Assembly: GCA_903882805.1 (NCBI GenBank)
Contig: CAIRYK010000040.1
Coordinates: 1 to 64,000 of the forward strand
Source: an uncultured Bacteroidota bacterium
Lineage (GTDB): Bacteria; Bacteroidota; Bacteroidia; Chitinophagales; Chitinophagaceae
Direction: 5' to 3'
DNA: 64,000 bases
Part shown: piece by piece, positions 18,510 through 26,490 of the stretch
Numbering within the stretch: the stretch's first letter is position 1
Layout: every line of letters begins with the position of its first letter
Translations under genes and position numbers: made by a program
The notes under the pieces: generated by a model
Database searches by the model: none
Told to the model about the DNA's origin: nothing
The model's input: only the letters and a program-made list of their open reading frames with translations

Positions 18510-19115
18510 TTAGATAAACAAATTTTGCAATAAATATCTTTTTAGGACTTCATATTGCACTGAAATTTTCTTTTCTGCTTCTATTTTTTCGTCAATTACA
18601 GATAAAAAATTGGCGATTTTGGTTTGTTCTTCGACAGAGGGAATTGCGATTTCAATTGATCTTATATCTGAACCACTTATGGCAGTGAATGTACTACCTT
18701 GTTCTAATCTCACCCATTTAGGTTCATAATCTAAAAGATATTGATACAGAAAATCAATTGTGCTTTTAGAGTTATTTTTTATTGAACATACACCCCTCCC
18801 AATACAAGCCTTGTGAAAGGACTTTGCGATTGCGCCAACTGGAGCCCTAACCGTCAAAATAATGTCTCCGACTTCACAAATTTTTGTTGGGTCACTTGTA
18901 TAATTTCTCGGATTCGATTTTCTGTTTGTTATATCTGCATTTCCCTGTATTAAATGCATTCCAACTCCTTCAGTATTGTATGAATTTGATTCTGGAGATT
19001 GTCCCATAGTGATTTCGGCCACGTCACCCAAAGTTTTTCCTTCCCATACCGCAAACTCCCCACCATCATCAGCTCTAAACCGCATTTTTTGTGTACCCAA
19101 GAGTAAATGATGCAT
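18510..19115 (-). CDS. hsdS: Second half-HsdS, truncated beside the tRNA gene
   Basis: About 201 residues: the central junction (TQKMRFRADDGGEF), a recognition domain starting WEGKTLGDVAEI, and the C-terminal helix ending YLLQNLFI. The first dozen residues (MHHLLLGTQ) replace the normal spacer, and the inversion repeat of the other copies is absent. It looks like the 3' remnant of a once complete, expressed hsdS whose first half, with the expected hsdM, was lost between here and the tRNA. It stops its homology within about 130 bases of the tRNA. Confidence 0.75.
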   Translation of the reverse strand: MHHLLLGTQKMRFRADDGGEFAVWEGKTLGDVAEITMGQSPESNSYNTEGVGMHLIQGNADITNRKSNPRNYTSDPTKICEVGDIILTVRAPVGAIAKSFHKACIGRGVCSIKNNSKSTIDFLYQYLLDYEPKWVRLEQGSTFTAISGSDIRSIEIAIPSVEEQTKIANFLSVIDEKIEAEKKISVQYEVLKRYLLQNLFI

Positions 19116-19160
19116 TTCGCTACATTGCAGGCTTGGTAAGGGTTTTAGGGGGAAAAGAAA

Positions 19161-19195
19161 AGAGGGAACTGCAATTTGAATTGCAAGTTCCCTCT
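19161..19195 (-). terminator. Terminator of tRNA-fMet
   Basis: A strong hairpin (AGAGGGAACT-GCAATT paired with AATTGC-AAGTTCCCTCT, one bulge) lies five bases after the mature 3' end of the tRNA on the minus strand. It is followed by a pyrimidine-rich TTTCTTTTCC tract. Confidence 0.75.
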
Positions 19196-19199
19196 TCTG

Positions 19200-19271
<72 letters not shown>

Positions 19272-19282
19272 CTATGAGATTG

Positions 19283-19313
19283 CAAAGGTAGGGGTTTCGT
19301 TCTGTTCTGCAAA
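19283..19313 (-). promoter_or_regulatory. Promoter of tRNA-fMet
   Basis: On the minus strand a -33 TTTG (19310-19313) and a -7 TACCTTTG (19283-19290) are separated by 19 bases, matching the Bacteroidota consensus spacing. Transcription would begin a few bases before the tRNA 5' end. Confidence 0.8.
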
Positions 19314-19336
19314 ACTATTTTTATTGTTTTTCGCTT

Positions 19337-22300
19337 TTATTTCAAATCAGGCAGCGCTTTTAAGATTGTTTGGGCGTTTTCTTCCATTTCAGTAGTCGAT
19401 ATTATGCCATTAGTGATGCTTACTTCGCGGATATGTCCGTTAAATTGTCGGTCGCGTGTTATTTGATTGCCTATGGTCACTGGTGTGCTACTGTTGGCTA
19501 ATGTATTGCCGTGCGTTTCGATTGTGGTTTTCAATTGGCCATTGTCGTATATCTTCAATTCTGTTTTATTGGCAGTTATTACAAGATAATGCCACCTGTT
19601 ACTTTCCATAATAAAATTACCGGAAACCGGTGATTTTGTACCCACGCTATACCCTAATAGGTAAACGCCGGTGTCGGCGCCGTTTTGCTGTAAGGTAAAA
19701 CCTGTTATGCCGCCACTTTTACTGAAATTACCAATTAGCGTTGCATTGGATGGTTGTGGAGCGACTGGTTTTACCAGCATTTGAATAGTAAACTCAGCAT
19801 CTATTTTTACCGGCGGTTGTTCTAAGCCAATTGATGCAATCGGCTCATTTATACCAATATGCATAACAGGCTTTTGCTTTTCAGCAAACAGCAATGGTGT
19901 GTTTTGTTTCGAGAAGGCAATCATCGCTGCGCTTTGTTTATTCTGATTTGCATGCAGATAGGGGAAGAATTCATTGTACCTATTTCCCTGACGCGCATTG
20001 TATACTATGTAGTAGCCTTTGTCTACGAGGTCGGCCATAAAGTTGGTATAGTCTTTTCTGTACACCCATGTAGCGCATGGGGTAAAGTATCCTTGAGGAA
20101 TGTATCCACCCAGGTAGTAATAATAGAAATCATGGTTGAAGTCGAGGAAATATACCTTGTCGCTGTTATTAGTAATTTTCTTAACCGATGCAGTGTCAAT
20201 TGCAAAAGTACCCATTGGTTGTATTGCTTCATTGTTGGATAGGTTGTCCATTTGCAATCCTGCTTTTTCGGTAATACGAGGGGCGTAGTAATACGTCATC
20301 AACATAGTTAGCGCCAATGGCAATGCAATAGTATTAAGCTGTAATGCGGAGCGAGATTTAGGCTTTGGGTCACTATCTTTTTTATTACCTTTTGAAGGTT
20401 GCGTTATGGTTTTAGGTTGCACCGGCTTTCTCAAAATCAGCATATCGATCAACATATAAACGGTGAGCATTAGGGCCGAAGAGATGTTTAATATGTTGTT
20501 TTCATGGCTTCGTCCAAAAAAATACATGGAATTACCAATCGCCAGAAATAATATGAAAAAACCGGTGTTAAAGTATCGGTCGCCAAGTCGTTTTTTAAGT
20601 TGAAGTAATAACATGAAAGCGCTGCCAAATACTGCAGGCAGGTACCAGTAGAACGAGTTTTTGGCTATTTGTATCATACCTACGCCCAATTTCCGGTACA
20701 TAATAGCGCTTGGTGAGAAAAACTCATGAAACAATACAAAACACATTCCAACAGAGGCTATAAAGAGCGCTATGTTTACTAGACTCATTTTCAGGTGCGA
20801 TGTCATTATTTTTACAATCGTGGAGCTATTATATCCATCATTTTTGATCGCCTCAGCGCACTCTACCAGAAACAGGGCGACAAGAATTTCCGTGTATGCG
20901 CCCACATATATAAGGCCAAGGTTGCGGTGGAAAATTACCAGTAAACCTAGCGCTGTACCAACCGAATAGTGACGTATGCCGTTTCTGTGCGCAAGTATCA
21001 ACGGTATTATCCAGAGATCGAGACGGATAGGCGTACATTGTAATATACTTGGATTATCGGACCATATACAATAAAACCTGACGATGATAAGCGACAAGAG
21101 GAAAAGGGGAGCCAATCCTTTTGTTTTAAAATATTTTTCGCCAAATAAAAGTAACCCAATGAAGCTTATGAAAAAGGATACATTACCCAGATAAGCGAAG
21201 GTGGCAATGTCGAATTTTAGTTTCATAAATGCTAGGGCAATGAACGACAGGTAGTAGTCGTACTGAAAATAAATTTCAGAAATCTTAAACCCATGGTACA
21301 GCCGTAAAGCAGGACCAACTATGTAAGCGAGGTCTGTTTCACTCGGCGGACCTACTGCAATCAACCCCGCATAAGCAGCAACAAGGCCGATAGCGACAAG
21401 CGATAGGTACTTGTTTTTCTGGTAGGCTATATATAGCCCTAAAGCGAAAGCTCCGGCAACTACTGGTAATACAAAATTTGCAGGACTTATGGCCGATACA
21501 GGCGGTAAGAACCCGATGCAAAATAAGTAGCATGCCGAAACGGCAAATAGTAGACCGAAAACCGGTAGGTGCAGTTTGTTGTTTTGATTGATCTTTAATA
21601 CACGAGGCGAAACAACGGCTACAAGCAATAAGTTGAGGAACTGAAGTGCATATAATGCAAAACTCTCGTAGCCATCGCGCTCATATATAGATGTTCTGAA
21701 ATAAATGACAAAATCAGCTGCTGAAATAGTGGGATTGAATGATCGCAGCCAATTGGCCATAGCAAAAAACGCTGCCCAAAGCCCGCAGCTGATTGCCAGA
21801 TTGATTAACAATAGTTCTCTAAAACGATTACTGTTGTCATCATTTGCTTCTAAAACACCATTTTTCTTTTTAGTGAAGTAGTTGTAAAATACAGAGATAG
21901 CTAACACAACCAATATTGCCGAAACCATTATTGGCGACGCTTTTTCGGCAATCATTGCGTAGCCAATGTAGGTCAGTTGAGCATCCAGATTTTGTCCGTT
22001 TGTCTTAATAGATCGCTCACTGCTTTCCAGTGCATCCTTCCACCTCCCTGCGCCATAGTATGCAGTAAATAGTTCGGGATAGGTATCAGTGAAATTAGGA
22101 TCAATTTTAATTCCCTTTTCTGCGTTTACGACAGCCTCAGCATATTTCTGCTGAGTGTTATAAATATGGCTAAGCAGGTAATAAGAGATTGGATTGGGTT
22201 TTACAGCTATAGATTTATTAAGTATCGTAATAGCTTCTTCATAGTTTCCTTCATTTTGCAATGCAAGGGCCTGTTTAGACAAGAGAATTGCCTTTGCAGT

Positions 22301-22399
22301 ATCAGTAAAGGTTTCCCGAGATTCCTGTGCGGGCGAAGGAATACACCAAAACAATGTGTATAATAAAAGAGATAGGGATACAAGAAGTCTTATTTTCAT
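19337..22399 (-). CDS. Large membrane protein with N-terminal TPRs and C-terminal LamG-like domain, possible GT-C enzyme
   Basis: 1020 residues from the ATG at 22399; the TTG at 22423 gives only an unlikely extension. Order: signal peptide (to about 25), three TPR units (about 35-135, for example NEGNYEEAITILNKSI), about a dozen TM helices (150-690), a periplasmic part with YFLDFNHDFYYYYLGGY, and a concanavalin/LamG-like beta-sandwich (about 845-1015). The membrane core, with an acidic first loop (ETDLAYIVGPALRLYHG), recalls polyprenyl-phosphate-sugar glycosyltransferases of the GT-C fold. It follows the SDR-GtrB fusion gene in the same direction, beyond that gene's probable terminator. Function inferred from layout only. 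Confidence 0.65.
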   Translation of the reverse strand: MKIRLLVSLSLLLYTLFWCIPSPAQESRETFTDTAKAILLSKQALALQNEGNYEEAITILNKSIAVKPNPISYYLLSHIYNTQQKYAEAVVNAEKGIKIDPNFTDTYPELFTAYYGAGRWKDALESSERSIKTNGQNLDAQLTYIGYAMIAEKASPIMVSAILVVLAISVFYNYFTKKKNGVLEANDDNSNRFRELLLINLAISCGLWAAFFAMANWLRSFNPTISAADFVIYFRTSIYERDGYESFALYALQFLNLLLVAVVSPRVLKINQNNKLHLPVFGLLFAVSACYLFCIGFLPPVSAISPANFVLPVVAGAFALGLYIAYQKNKYLSLVAIGLVAAYAGLIAVGPPSETDLAYIVGPALRLYHGFKISEIYFQYDYYLSFIALAFMKLKFDIATFAYLGNVSFFISFIGLLLFGEKYFKTKGLAPLFLLSLIIVRFYCIWSDNPSILQCTPIRLDLWIIPLILAHRNGIRHYSVGTALGLLVIFHRNLGLIYVGAYTEILVALFLVECAEAIKNDGYNSSTIVKIMTSHLKMSLVNIALFIASVGMCFVLFHEFFSPSAIMYRKLGVGMIQIAKNSFYWYLPAVFGSAFMLLLQLKKRLGDRYFNTGFFILFLAIGNSMYFFGRSHENNILNISSALMLTVYMLIDMLILRKPVQPKTITQPSKGNKKDSDPKPKSRSALQLNTIALPLALTMLMTYYYAPRITEKAGLQMDNLSNNEAIQPMGTFAIDTASVKKITNNSDKVYFLDFNHDFYYYYLGGYIPQGYFTPCATWVYRKDYTNFMADLVDKGYYIVYNARQGNRYNEFFPYLHANQNKQSAAMIAFSKQNTPLLFAEKQKPVMHIGINEPIASIGLEQPPVKIDAEFTIQMLVKPVAPQPSNATLIGNFSKSGGITGFTLQQNGADTGVYLLGYSVGTKSPVSGNFIMESNRWHYLVITANKTELKIYDNGQLKTTIETHGNTLANSSTPVTIGNQITRDRQFNGHIREVSITNGIISTTEMEENAQTILKALPDLK

Positions 22400-22477
22400 A
22401 CTATAGAAAGTTGTCAGATTCAATAATACTGTCGGTCTGAAATTGTACTACAAAAGCATTTTTTTTTAGTAACCCAA

Positions 22478-22519
22478 AAATGCAATTGGAAGGCCTGTAT
22501 ATAGGCTCCAATTGCATTT
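22478..22519 (-). terminator. Terminator after the SDR-GtrB fusion gene
   Basis: Perfect 13-base arms (AAATGCAATTGGA and its complement) enclose a 16-base loop, followed on the minus strand by TTTTT. It lies 80 bases after the stop of the fusion gene, so the downstream TPR/LamG gene probably needs its own promoter. Confidence 0.7.
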
Positions 22520-22599
22520 GGGGTAGTGTATTTATAACTATTTCTCTATTCCATTGGCATTATTTTAGTGCGCAGATTAAAACAAGACACTATCAAAGT

Positions 22600-24594
22600 C
22601 TATTTTGCTATCTGATTGTCTTTTTTGAAATTTTCTATCTCGCTCGATGAATTTAGTTTCTTGCCCTTGTATATCACTGATCTGCGAATGAATTTCGGAC
22701 GGCCTTTGCTTTCTTCAAATATCTTCGACAAATATTCGCCAAGTATAGAAGCTGCCAGTATTTGCACGCCGCCAAAGAATAAGATGAGCACGATTAGTGT
22801 GGTCATACCTTGTGGCACGTTAGGATACATAAACCGGGCGAAAATCTGAATGATCATTGCCAAAAACGAAACACCCGTAAGGATAAAACCCACATAGCTT
22901 AACATTTCGAGCGGCACAAAACTGAAAGAAAAAATAGCCTTGCGGGCCCAACCTATGTTTCTACGCCAGTTGTTGGTGCTCTTGCCAAACATACGTTCGG
23001 GCCGCACATAGTCTACGCCTACTTGCTTAAAACCAACCCACGCACGCAACCCCCTTACAAATATTTCCGTTTCGGGCAGGTTGATCAGCTCACGCACTAC
23101 TTTACGATCCATGAGCGAGAAGTCGCCTGCATCAACGGGTATTTTTATGTAAGAAAGCGAACTGAATAAACGATAAAAGCCCTTGTATACAAGGTTCATG
23201 AAAAACGACATTTCGCGTTTCACTCTTTTACCATATACCACATCATATCCTTCCACCCATTTTTTATAAAAGTGCGGTATTATTTCTGGTGGGTCTTGCA
23301 GGTCGCCATCCATCAGCACCACGCCATCGCCGGTAGATATTTCCATACCACTCAGGAAAGCAGACTGAGAACCAAAGTTACGAGAGTGGGTTATGCCTAT
23401 TACGTTATTGTCTCGAGCGGCTATTTCAGCAATGATTTGTTCGGAGTTGTCGGGCGAACAGTCGTTTACAAAAATGATTTCGTAGCGCAACTTATTTTCA
23501 TTGAACATTTTTAGCAGTCGCTCATACATTACCGGTATTGCCTGATCGTCTTTGTAGCAAGCTATTATGGCGCTAATTTTTGCGTTGAGTCGCGGGTTTT
23601 TAAATGCAGCTACAATAGTATCGGTATAATCAGCTTGTTCGTGCCAGGTATAGGTACTGCGAAGACCGTCCTTTAGCGAGGTTTTAGCTTTCCAACCCAA
23701 TTCGTTGTTTGAATTTTCAGGATTGCCATACCAGTCTTTAAGGTCCCAATTGCGGTTTTGCATATTGCCCCACACTGGAGCAGCCGATATTTTAAATTCG
23801 TTCTGCACCAAATTAACTAATTGCTCGAGCGTTGTTTTTTTGCCCGTGCAAATGTTATAGGAGTTGCCGTACAGCTTCGGATTCATATTGAGCGCAGCAT
23901 CTACAAACGCCTCTACTGCGTCTGTAACATATACAAAGTCGCGACTAATATCTTTTTCCACCAGATTAGGGTAACCTCCCTGGCGCGCTTTTTCAATCAT
24001 TACCGGAATCAGACGGTCGGGTTCTTCCCATTGGCCATATATAGAATACAGACGCAGGTTGAGCGCCGGAACATTTTTGAAACGGGCATAATATTGAATG
24101 ATATAAGCAGCCGATACTTTTGACGCAGCATAATGGCTGTTGGGTTCAAGCGTATCTGTTTCTTGCGGCGCCGCAGAATTAGTGCCGTATTCCGAACTAC
24201 TACCGGCGTGCACATACGCTTTTACATCGGCGCACGCATCCAGTATATTTACTGTGCCGTTTACGTTGGTTTCGTAAATGAGTTTTACATTGCTTTGTTT
24301 GCTGTAAGCTCCATAAGCAGCGAGGTTGAATACCGTTTTGGGTTGGTATTCATCAAAAATGTGCTTTACAGAGTTTGCAGAAGTAATGTCGCAATGAAGA
24401 ATATTTTGAGAGGGTATATTCAAAAGTTTTAGCCTCCAGGCGCTGTTGGCGTCGTGAGTCATGGCATAACAATCTGTACGAACGGTAAACACGTCGCGCA
24501 TAATGTTTGCCCCAATAAAACCGCTCGCTCCAAAAACGAGTATCGGACCTTCCAGTTTTTTTATTTTCTCTTGTAATTCCGAGTAATTTATCAT
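22600..24594 (-). CDS. Fused NAD-dependent sugar epimerase/dehydratase and GtrB-like polyprenyl-phosphate glycosyltransferase
   Basis: 664 residues in two enzymes. Residues 15-320 form an extended SDR with GASGFIG (22-28), a Ser-rich GSSSEYG (131-137), and the Tyr155-x3-Lys159 catalytic pair, as in NDP-sugar epimerases, dehydratases or reductases. Residues 338-640 are a family 2 glycosyltransferase with DGDLQDPPE (429-437) and two C-terminal TM helices (about 565-587, 598-620). These are the marks of GtrB/ArnC/DPM1-type enzymes that load a sugar on undecaprenyl phosphate. Both halves have intact active sites. The fusion suggests that the SDR product is the sugar loaded. The start lies six bases after the transketolase C gene. 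Confidence 0.88.
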   Translation of the reverse strand: MINYSELQEKIKKLEGPILVFGASGFIGANIMRDVFTVRTDCYAMTHDANSAWRLKLLNIPSQNILHCDITSANSVKHIFDEYQPKTVFNLAAYGAYSKQSNVKLIYETNVNGTVNILDACADVKAYVHAGSSSEYGTNSAAPQETDTLEPNSHYAASKVSAAYIIQYYARFKNVPALNLRLYSIYGQWEEPDRLIPVMIEKARQGGYPNLVEKDISRDFVYVTDAVEAFVDAALNMNPKLYGNSYNICTGKKTTLEQLVNLVQNEFKISAAPVWGNMQNRNWDLKDWYGNPENSNNELGWKAKTSLKDGLRSTYTWHEQADYTDTIVAAFKNPRLNAKISAIIACYKDDQAIPVMYERLLKMFNENKLRYEIIFVNDCSPDNSEQIIAEIAARDNNVIGITHSRNFGSQSAFLSGMEISTGDGVVLMDGDLQDPPEIIPHFYKKWVEGYDVVYGKRVKREMSFFMNLVYKGFYRLFSSLSYIKIPVDAGDFSLMDRKVVRELINLPETEIFVRGLRAWVGFKQVGVDYVRPERMFGKSTNNWRRNIGWARKAIFSFSFVPLEMLSYVGFILTGVSFLAMIIQIFARFMYPNVPQGMTTLIVLILFFGGVQILAASILGEYLSKIFEESKGRPKFIRRSVIYKGKKLNSSSEIENFKKDNQIAK

Positions 24595-24600
24595 GAAAAA

Positions 24601-25512
24601 TTAGAAGTAAGCGTTTATGATTTCCGATATGTTGCCTTGGTCTATACCGCTCAGGCGTTGATGGTAGCTTTGGCTGCCGTACAGTCCGCCGGGGTATCCT
24701 TCGGCGCGGAGACTAGTGAATTTTTTAACAGGTAAGGCAGCTTCGTTAATAAGCAACGATACGGCGCTACCTAATCCGCCAATAGAAATATGTTCTTCCA
24801 CTACCAGTACATTGCCTGTAGTAGCAATACTTTGCCTTACGTCGTCGGGTAGGGTAGTAAGCGGCATTTTATTGATAACAAAAATGTCGGTTTCGCTTTT
24901 ATGACCGCTACTGTCTATTGCGGCAGTCATATTGTTGGCTACCGGACTCTGCGCGATCACCGTTAGTTTAGCATTAGGATTTATTGCTGTGCCCGATCCA
25001 TATTCTTTCAGCGATAGGTATTGGGGCATATTTTTACCCAATCCTAAACGAAAGTAAGACGGACCGTTGCGTGTAAACATATGATCGAGCGAAGTAACCA
25101 TGTCTTCAATAAAAGCAGGGGCATAGCAAGTCATGTTCGGCAAACCGCTGAGCACGCCTATATCCTCTATGGCGTGGTGGGATGAACCCATGATGCCGTA
25201 GCCGTAACCGCCGCCATTGCCTACCACAAAAACCGGTAGGTTGTGAAAACAGACATCGTTACGAATTTGCTCCAGACAGCGGTACACCACGAATGGCGCA
25301 ATGCTATAACAAATAACACGGTAGCCCTGCGATGCCATACCAGCAGCAATGCCAATCATACTTTGTTCGGCTACGCCGCCATTTATAAAACGATCGCCCA
25401 TTTTTATTCCCAGGTTTTCAAGAGCATTATACCCAAGATCGCCTGTTACAAAAACAATGTCGTCGTTTTCCTGAACTACTTTTTCTATATATGAAGAAAA
25501 ATGTTTTCTCAT
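24601..25512 (-). CDS. Transketolase C-terminal subunit (pyrimidine-binding and C-terminal domains)
   Basis: 303 residues corresponding to the second half of transketolase. The pyrimidine-binding domain begins near VFVTGDLG and has the conserved acidic residue in RFINGGVAEQSMIG (Glu of the TPP activation pair). It is followed by the C-terminal domain with VVVEEH. It should pair with the N subunit encoded 19 bases upstream to make an alpha2beta2-type enzyme. Split transketolases occur in archaea and in some bacterial surface-sugar or ansamycin-type clusters. The placement beside a sugar SDR and GtrB suggests a two-carbon transfer on a sugar, not the pentose phosphate pathway. Specificity unknown. 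Confidence 0.9.
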   Translation of the reverse strand: MRKHFSSYIEKVVQENDDIVFVTGDLGYNALENLGIKMGDRFINGGVAEQSMIGIAAGMASQGYRVICYSIAPFVVYRCLEQIRNDVCFHNLPVFVVGNGGGYGYGIMGSSHHAIEDIGVLSGLPNMTCYAPAFIEDMVTSLDHMFTRNGPSYFRLGLGKNMPQYLSLKEYGSGTAINPNAKLTVIAQSPVANNMTAAIDSSGHKSETDIFVINKMPLTTLPDDVRQSIATTGNVLVVEEHISIGGLGSAVSLLINEAALPVKKFTSLRAEGYPGGLYGSQSYHQRLSGIDQGNISEIINAYF

Positions 25513-25531
25513 TACTTTAAATTAGACTGAT

Positions 25532-26362
25532 TTAGAGGTTGTAATCGATATTAATTTTGGCTATGGCTTCAGTATATTGAGTTTCATTCATGGGTAAGTA
25601 GTGCCATTCCATTTTGTTTTCCATATATGGAATACCTTTACCTTTTACAGTATTTGCCAATATCAGCTTTGGTTTGCCGTTTTTGTTGTTTATAAACGCC
25701 TCCTTAGCCGTTACCATAGCGCTAATGCTGTGACCGTCTACTTCTACAACATCAAACCCTATTGCTTCCCATACAGACTTAGCGGCTGTATCGCCCAGTA
25801 TATCGGCGGTATTCCCAAAGCCCTGAAGTCCGTTTTTATCAACAAAAATTATCAAATTATCCAGTTTATTAGCTACTGCAAAGTGAGCAGACTCCCAGGT
25901 TGTACCTTCATTAGTTTCGCCATCGCTCATAAGCACATAGCTTATGCCGCCCTTGCGGCCAAGTTTTTTTGCCTTTGCAACGCCGGTAGCCAATGGCATA
26001 CCATGCCCAAGCGAGCCAGTTGCAAATGGTATAGCTTTGTATTTCTGCGGCGCCGGGTGTGCTGGCAGGGTAGTAGCATCTTTATAAAACGACGACATGG
26101 CTTCGTCGGGTATCTCGCCTATTTCGTTGAGCATCGTGTAGAGCGCTGTAGCTGCATGGCCCTTTGATAAAATAAAAGTATCGTCGGCCTCCTTAAATTT
26201 AAGGATACTGACCATTATATCTATACAACTCAACGAGCAACCTATATGGCCTGAATTTGCCATATAATGTAGCCCAAGAATCTTAGTACGAAGTTTGCCC
26301 TGTAGTTGACGGTGGTCCATAAGCGGGTTAAATGTAATATCTGTTTTCAAAAAATTATCCAA
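25532..26362 (-). CDS. Transketolase N-terminal subunit (TPP diphosphate-binding)
   Basis: 276 residues if TTG at 26362 is used; the first ATG (MDHRQLQGK, at 26320) gives 262 and is as likely. Motifs: SGHIG near the N-terminus (TPP/substrate His), GSLGHGMPLATG, and the diphosphate-Mg motif GDGE-type MSDGETNEGTTWESA followed by DKNGLQ. It forms the other half of the split transketolase. It is the first gene of the three-gene minus-strand operon and a -7-like TATCTTGG lies just upstream, which would favour the ATG at 26320. Confidence 0.88.
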   Translation of the reverse strand: MDNFLKTDITFNPLMDHRQLQGKLRTKILGLHYMANSGHIGCSLSCIDIMVSILKFKEADDTFILSKGHAATALYTMLNEIGEIPDEAMSSFYKDATTLPAHPAPQKYKAIPFATGSLGHGMPLATGVAKAKKLGRKGGISYVLMSDGETNEGTTWESAHFAVANKLDNLIIFVDKNGLQGFGNTADILGDTAAKSVWEAIGFDVVEVDGHSISAMVTAKEAFINNKNGKPKLILANTVKGKGIPYMENKMEWHYLPMNETQYTEAIAKINIDYNL

Positions 26363-26490
26363 GATAGTAGAATAGTTTTAAACAAGCAATTTATGCAAAT
26401 AAAATAAGACTGATTTAATAACGTGCAAATAAAGCATCAAACCATTGGTTGATTAACGCCTTATTCGTATTTTGGCGCTATTCAAAATAA

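Noticed and set aside
22400-22423. TTG start of the TPR/LamG protein
   Set aside because: The ATG at 22399 begins a normal signal peptide; the extension has no support.
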